Source: Cytophagaceae bacterium
GTDB lineage: Bacteria; Bacteroidota; Bacteroidia; Cytophagales; Spirosomataceae
Length of the DNA stretch: 34,690 nucleotides
NCBI GenBank assembly: GCA_947450365.1
Contig: CANFVE010000031.1
Location: 1 to 34,690 of the forward strand
Direction of reading: 5' to 3'
Position 1 is the stretch's first letter; the number at the start of each line of letters is the position of its first letter. This document shows positions 32,104-34,690 of this stretch, piece after piece. A model generated the notes under the pieces. The model saw only the letters and a list, made by a program, of their open reading frames with translations, was not told the DNA's origin and ran no database searches. The translations under genes were made by a program, and so were the position numbers.

Positions 32104-33370
32104 AGCCAATCACATACGGTATGCTTGCAAGATTTGTTAATAATGTACCCAACAAAAACAAAGTAGAAATCACCAATAAGCCCCAAGGCAAGGCGGGATA
32201 TGCCCACACCCGGTAAGGTCTTTCTAAATTCGGTTCTGTTTTTCGCAAGCGGAGTAAGGCTGCAAAACCCGACAAATAACTGGCGACAAAAAAGAACGTA
32301 GCAATGTCCGACAAGCGTTCATTAATCGCTTTCCCTCCTAATAGAAATAAACAGGCAAAAAGCACCGTCAGGTGCGTGGCGACTGTCGGACTTCCTACTG
32401 CATTCACACGCGTCACTTGGGGAAAAAACAATCCATCGCGGCCCATAGAGTAAATCACTCGAGGTGCAAACATCACCTGGGTATTCAAAATTCCAATGAT
32501 GGAAAGCATCAGAAATAGGGTAATCGCTTTGCCGACGCCGGGCCCAAAAATCATTTGCATCGCATCCGCCGCCGCTAATTTACTATGACTTAACTCGGCC
32601 AAGGGAAGTGTATATAAAATGGCTAGATTTATCAGTAAATAGATCACAGCCACGACAATCACCCCGATGAACATCGATTTGGGCATACTTTTCACGGGAT
32701 CCTTATTTTCTTCGGTAAAATAGGCGGCGGTGTGCCAACCGTCAAAGGCGTAAAAGATCGACAACAAGGCCGTCATAATTCCTGACCATATAGGTAACCC
32801 TTCCGGCGCCGCGGCGGCTTCCGCCAATGCGCCACCCGTCCCATGTACGGCACAAATTCCGATGAAAATAAGTAGGGCCAAGGCCTTAATGCCGCTGAGC
32901 CATTCTTGGGATTTGCCGGCGAGTACGACGCCCAATTGATGAAAAACCCATAATATGACCAATAGGCTAATCGCGCAAATCATTAAATAATCTGATAAAA
33001 CGGGAAAAATTAGTGCCAAATACTCGCTGAAGGTATAGGAGCCAAACCCGAGGGCAGTGACGGTTCCGAGCCAACTGGTTAGCCCCACCAAAAAACCCAC
33101 ATATCGCCCAAAAGCCCTTTCCGCATAGCCGTACCAAGCGCCAGCTTTGGGGATGGATAAACTTAATTCCAACACACAGCTAACGCCTAACAAGGCATAA
33201 ACCGCTACAAAAAGCCATAAAAAAATGATTAGGGTAGGATTGTTTAGGGAATCGGCAATGGGGCCAGGTTTGCGCAAAATACCCGTGCCCACCGTTCCTC
33301 CCAGGGTGACGGCCACGCCGAAAGTCGTTCCTAGGACCTTCCATAATTGATGATTTTCCTGTTTGGACAT
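32054..33370 (-). CDS. Amino-acid permease, APC superfamily
   Basis: A 438-residue integral membrane protein with about 12 hydrophobic segments. The first segment has TLGGTVGTGILRKPGPIA, the unwound GTGI motif that binds the amino group in APC transporters; FYAFDGWHTAAYFTEENKDPVKSMPKSM is the conserved segment 6-7 region. It resembles the LAT/y+LAT-like and YhdG-like group. The specific amino acid is unknown. The last 50 bases overlap the end of dacB on the other strand, and the gene lies 4 bases after the EEP gene on its own strand, so these two are cotranscribed. Confidence 0.92.
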   Translation of the reverse strand: MSKQENHQLWKVLGTTFGVAVTLGGTVGTGILRKPGPIADSLNNPTLIIFLWLFVAVYALLGVSCVLELSLSIPKAGAWYGYAERAFGRYVGFLVGLTSWLGTVTALGFGSYTFSEYLALIFPVLSDYLMICAISLLVILWVFHQLGVVLAGKSQEWLSGIKALALLIFIGICAVHGTGGALAEAAAAPEGLPIWSGIMTALLSIFYAFDGWHTAAYFTEENKDPVKSMPKSMFIGVIVVAVIYLLINLAILYTLPLAELSHSKLAAADAMQMIFGPGVGKAITLFLMLSIIGILNTQVMFAPRVIYSMGRDGLFFPQVTRVNAVGSPTVATHLTVLFACLFLLGGKAINERLSDIATFFFVASYLSGFAALLRLRKTEPNLERPYRVWAYPALPWGLLVISTLFLLGTLLTNLASIPYVIGFILFSYVIYLKFLKTR

Positions 33371-33374
33371 CGGA

Positions 33375-34520
33375 TTAAGGTTGCGCTTGAAGGTGTTTTT
33401 TAAGTTTATATTCGGCCATTAAAGGGAAATGGTCAGAATAGTGAATGTTTCGCAGCGTTTTGAATTGAAAAATTTCCCAATCATTCGAGAAAAATTGGTT
33501 ATCAATTCGAACAAAATAAGGACTGCGATTTAGCGTAAAACCAAAGCCGCTTCCCGCCTCCTCAAATGCATTTTGTAAGCGTTCGCGAATGGTTCCATAG
33601 GCCCAGCCATAGGGGGTTTCGTTGAGGTCCCCGACCACAATCACGGGATATGAACTTTGTTGGATCAAGCGATTTATTTGACTCATTTCATCCCGGTGAT
33701 GAATAAAACCTTTGCGCAAGGAGGCGATGATGCCCCGACCTTCCCGTTTGGCATCTTCATAATCCTGGTCCCGTATTTTTCCAGCGACCTTACCTACACG
33801 AATGCCCATCGACCACAACTGGAGATTGATGATTCGAACTGTGTCTTTTCGAATAACGATATCCGTTAATAAATAGCCATTTGCTGAGTTTTGGAACTGT
33901 TTTCCTTCTTTATGAATGATGGGAAATTTTGAAAATACGGCCAAACCCATCTTTTCATTTTTGTCAAATAATTCCTCTTTCAGCGGAATAAAGGCATAAT
34001 GTGGATAATGTTCAGTCATCATGTCGATGGTCCGATAGGCCTTTCGGTCGGAATTCGAATAAAATTCCTGAAAGCATTTAATGTCCGCCGAGTAATCCGT
34101 GATGAATTTTTTTAGTGCGGCTAATGATTCTTTTTTGTCATCAAACTCATTTGAATACATGCCAGCGACGTTGTAACTAAATACGCCTATGCTTTCTTTT
34201 TCGAGGGAGTTGGGGCTGTTGAACGCGAAGCTTCGTTGGATAAAACTATAGCCTAAGGCCAGGACGATAAAGGGTAATAGGGCGCGTTTGGCTCGTTGGA
34301 ATAACCAATAAATCAACGAGATAAAACAAAGCGCCTGCGCATAGGGCATCGTCATCATAATGAACCCGGCGACCCAGTGGTCAATGACGAGTGAATAACT
34401 TAACAAATACGTGAATAGCGTGTATAAACAAAGGGGCAGGGTACCGAGCCAAATAAGGGAAGAGATTACCTTTTTGGCCATTGATTTGGAAGGAGATTTC
34501 GGAGAACTTGATTTTCTCAT
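33375..34520 (-). CDS. Membrane-anchored endonuclease/exonuclease/phosphatase family protein
   Basis: 381 residues from ATG 34520. The first 85 or so residues hold three hydrophobic membrane segments (VISSLIWLGTLPLCLYTLFTYLL and following). After them comes an EEP fold: FSYNVAGMY, CFQEFYSN (metal-binding Glu), VVGDLNETPYGWAYG (Asp, Asn) and YSDHFPLMAEY (Asp-His pair). Relatives include nucleases, sphingomyelinases and phosphoinositide phosphatases; the membrane part suggests a periplasmic or surface lipid or nucleic-acid substrate. A TTG 6 bases upstream would add two residues. On the minus strand TATATTTG (34531-34524) ends 3 bases before the ATG. Confidence 0.88.
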   Translation of the reverse strand: MRKSSSPKSPSKSMAKKVISSLIWLGTLPLCLYTLFTYLLSYSLVIDHWVAGFIMMTMPYAQALCFISLIYWLFQRAKRALLPFIVLALGYSFIQRSFAFNSPNSLEKESIGVFSYNVAGMYSNEFDDKKESLAALKKFITDYSADIKCFQEFYSNSDRKAYRTIDMMTEHYPHYAFIPLKEELFDKNEKMGLAVFSKFPIIHKEGKQFQNSANGYLLTDIVIRKDTVRIINLQLWSMGIRVGKVAGKIRDQDYEDAKREGRGIIASLRKGFIHHRDEMSQINRLIQQSSYPVIVVGDLNETPYGWAYGTIRERLQNAFEEAGSGFGFTLNRSPYFVRIDNQFFSNDWEIFQFKTLRNIHYSDHFPLMAEYKLKKHLQAQP

Positions 34521-34580
34521 AGTCAAATATACGCATTGGAAGGGAAAGGGAATGATATTTTAGAATTTTTACAAATAGGA

Positions 34581-34611
34581 TTGTGATTTAGAAAATATTT
34601 TTCTACTTTTG
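34581..34611 (+). promoter_or_regulatory. Promoter of rpmB
   Basis: TTG (34581-34583), a 20-base spacer and TACTTTTG (34604-34611) make an excellent Bacteroidota promoter, 33 bases before the rpmB start. Confidence 0.8.
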
Positions 34612-34644
34612 CAATCCGATTTTACAATTAAAAAATACTAGATC

Positions 34645-34690
34645 ATGGCAAAGGTTTGTCAATTAACAGGAAGAAGAACACGAGTTGGAA
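34645..34690 (+). CDS. rpmB: 50S ribosomal protein L28 (partial, N-terminus)
   Basis: The frame opens at ATG 34645 and runs off the window after 15 codons: MAKVCQLTGRRTRVG. The opening C.LTG.R...G is the hallmark start of bacterial L28, a protein of the large ribosomal subunit. The strong promoter just upstream fits a ribosomal-protein gene; in this phylum rpmB is usually followed by rpmG. Confidence 0.9.
   Translation, partial: MAKVCQLTGRRTRVG

Noticed and set aside
34521..34526. TTG start of the EEP gene two codons upstream
   Set aside because: ATG 34520 is available, and the TTG overlaps the TATATTTG promoter-like element.
1..34690. Defence system, prophage, transposon, CRISPR or tRNA
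   Set aside because: I looked for repeats, integrase or transposase motifs and tRNA-like cloverleaves on both strands and saw none; nearly all the DNA is taken by recognisable housekeeping genes.

Overview
The window looks like chromosomal DNA of a member of the Bacteroidota, most likely class Cytophagia (order Cytophagales). The signs are an outer-membrane TonB-dependent receptor end followed by a DUF4249 lipoprotein, a secreted protease with a type IX secretion C-terminal tail, DUF5916, DUF2911 and DUF1080 proteins, a SerB-SerA fusion, AccD alone, and promoters of the Bacteroidota type (TTG, about 19-20 bases, TAnnTTTG). Genus level cannot be read from this alone. I saw no tRNA, rRNA, CRISPR array, prophage or insertion sequence; apart from one decayed gene this is ordinary, densely packed housekeeping DNA.

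Layout. 1-1421: end of a TonB-dependent receptor and its DUF4249 partner. 1514-5260: a long acyl-CoA dehydrogenase and a secreted M1 metallopeptidase, closed by a clear terminator. 5420-5542: a 40-codon relic of a vanadium haloperoxidase-like gene, running into a DUF1080 protein (5539-6399). 6400-8590 (minus): a tyrosine operon (aminotransferase, then prephenate dehydrogenase) with a control region that I consider the best find here: a Bacteroidota promoter, a 20-residue leader peptide with three Tyr-Tyr pairs, and mutually exclusive antiterminator and terminator hairpins. 8711-10463 (minus): hemA and recX. 10571-17772 (plus): a long run of close or overlapping genes: an HSDL2-like reductase, a YheT-type hydrolase, a SerB-SerA fusion and a SerC-like aminotransferase (together all three steps of serine synthesis), a Gfo/Idh/MocA oxidoreductase, an SGNH hydrolase and a NrtR-like Nudix regulator, ended by a terminator shared with the convergent YebC gene.

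18668-26892 (plus): DUF5916 and DUF2911 proteins, a terminator, a single-domain response regulator, a PhnP-like metallohydrolase, a HAD phosphatase, a T9SS metalloprotease and accD. 26962-28881 (minus): a coiled-coil zinc-ribbon protein and a Nif3-family protein. 28952-34520: a Nudix hydrolase, a sodium:solute symporter and a PBP4-type DD-carboxypeptidase that diverge across a 12-bp perfect inverted repeat, then an amino-acid permease and an EEP-family membrane hydrolase. The window ends in the first 15 codons of rpmB (ribosomal protein L28) behind a textbook promoter.

The tyrosine attenuator links sequence to function directly: tyrosine codons in the leader, an RNA switch behind it, and genes for the last steps of tyrosine synthesis after it.
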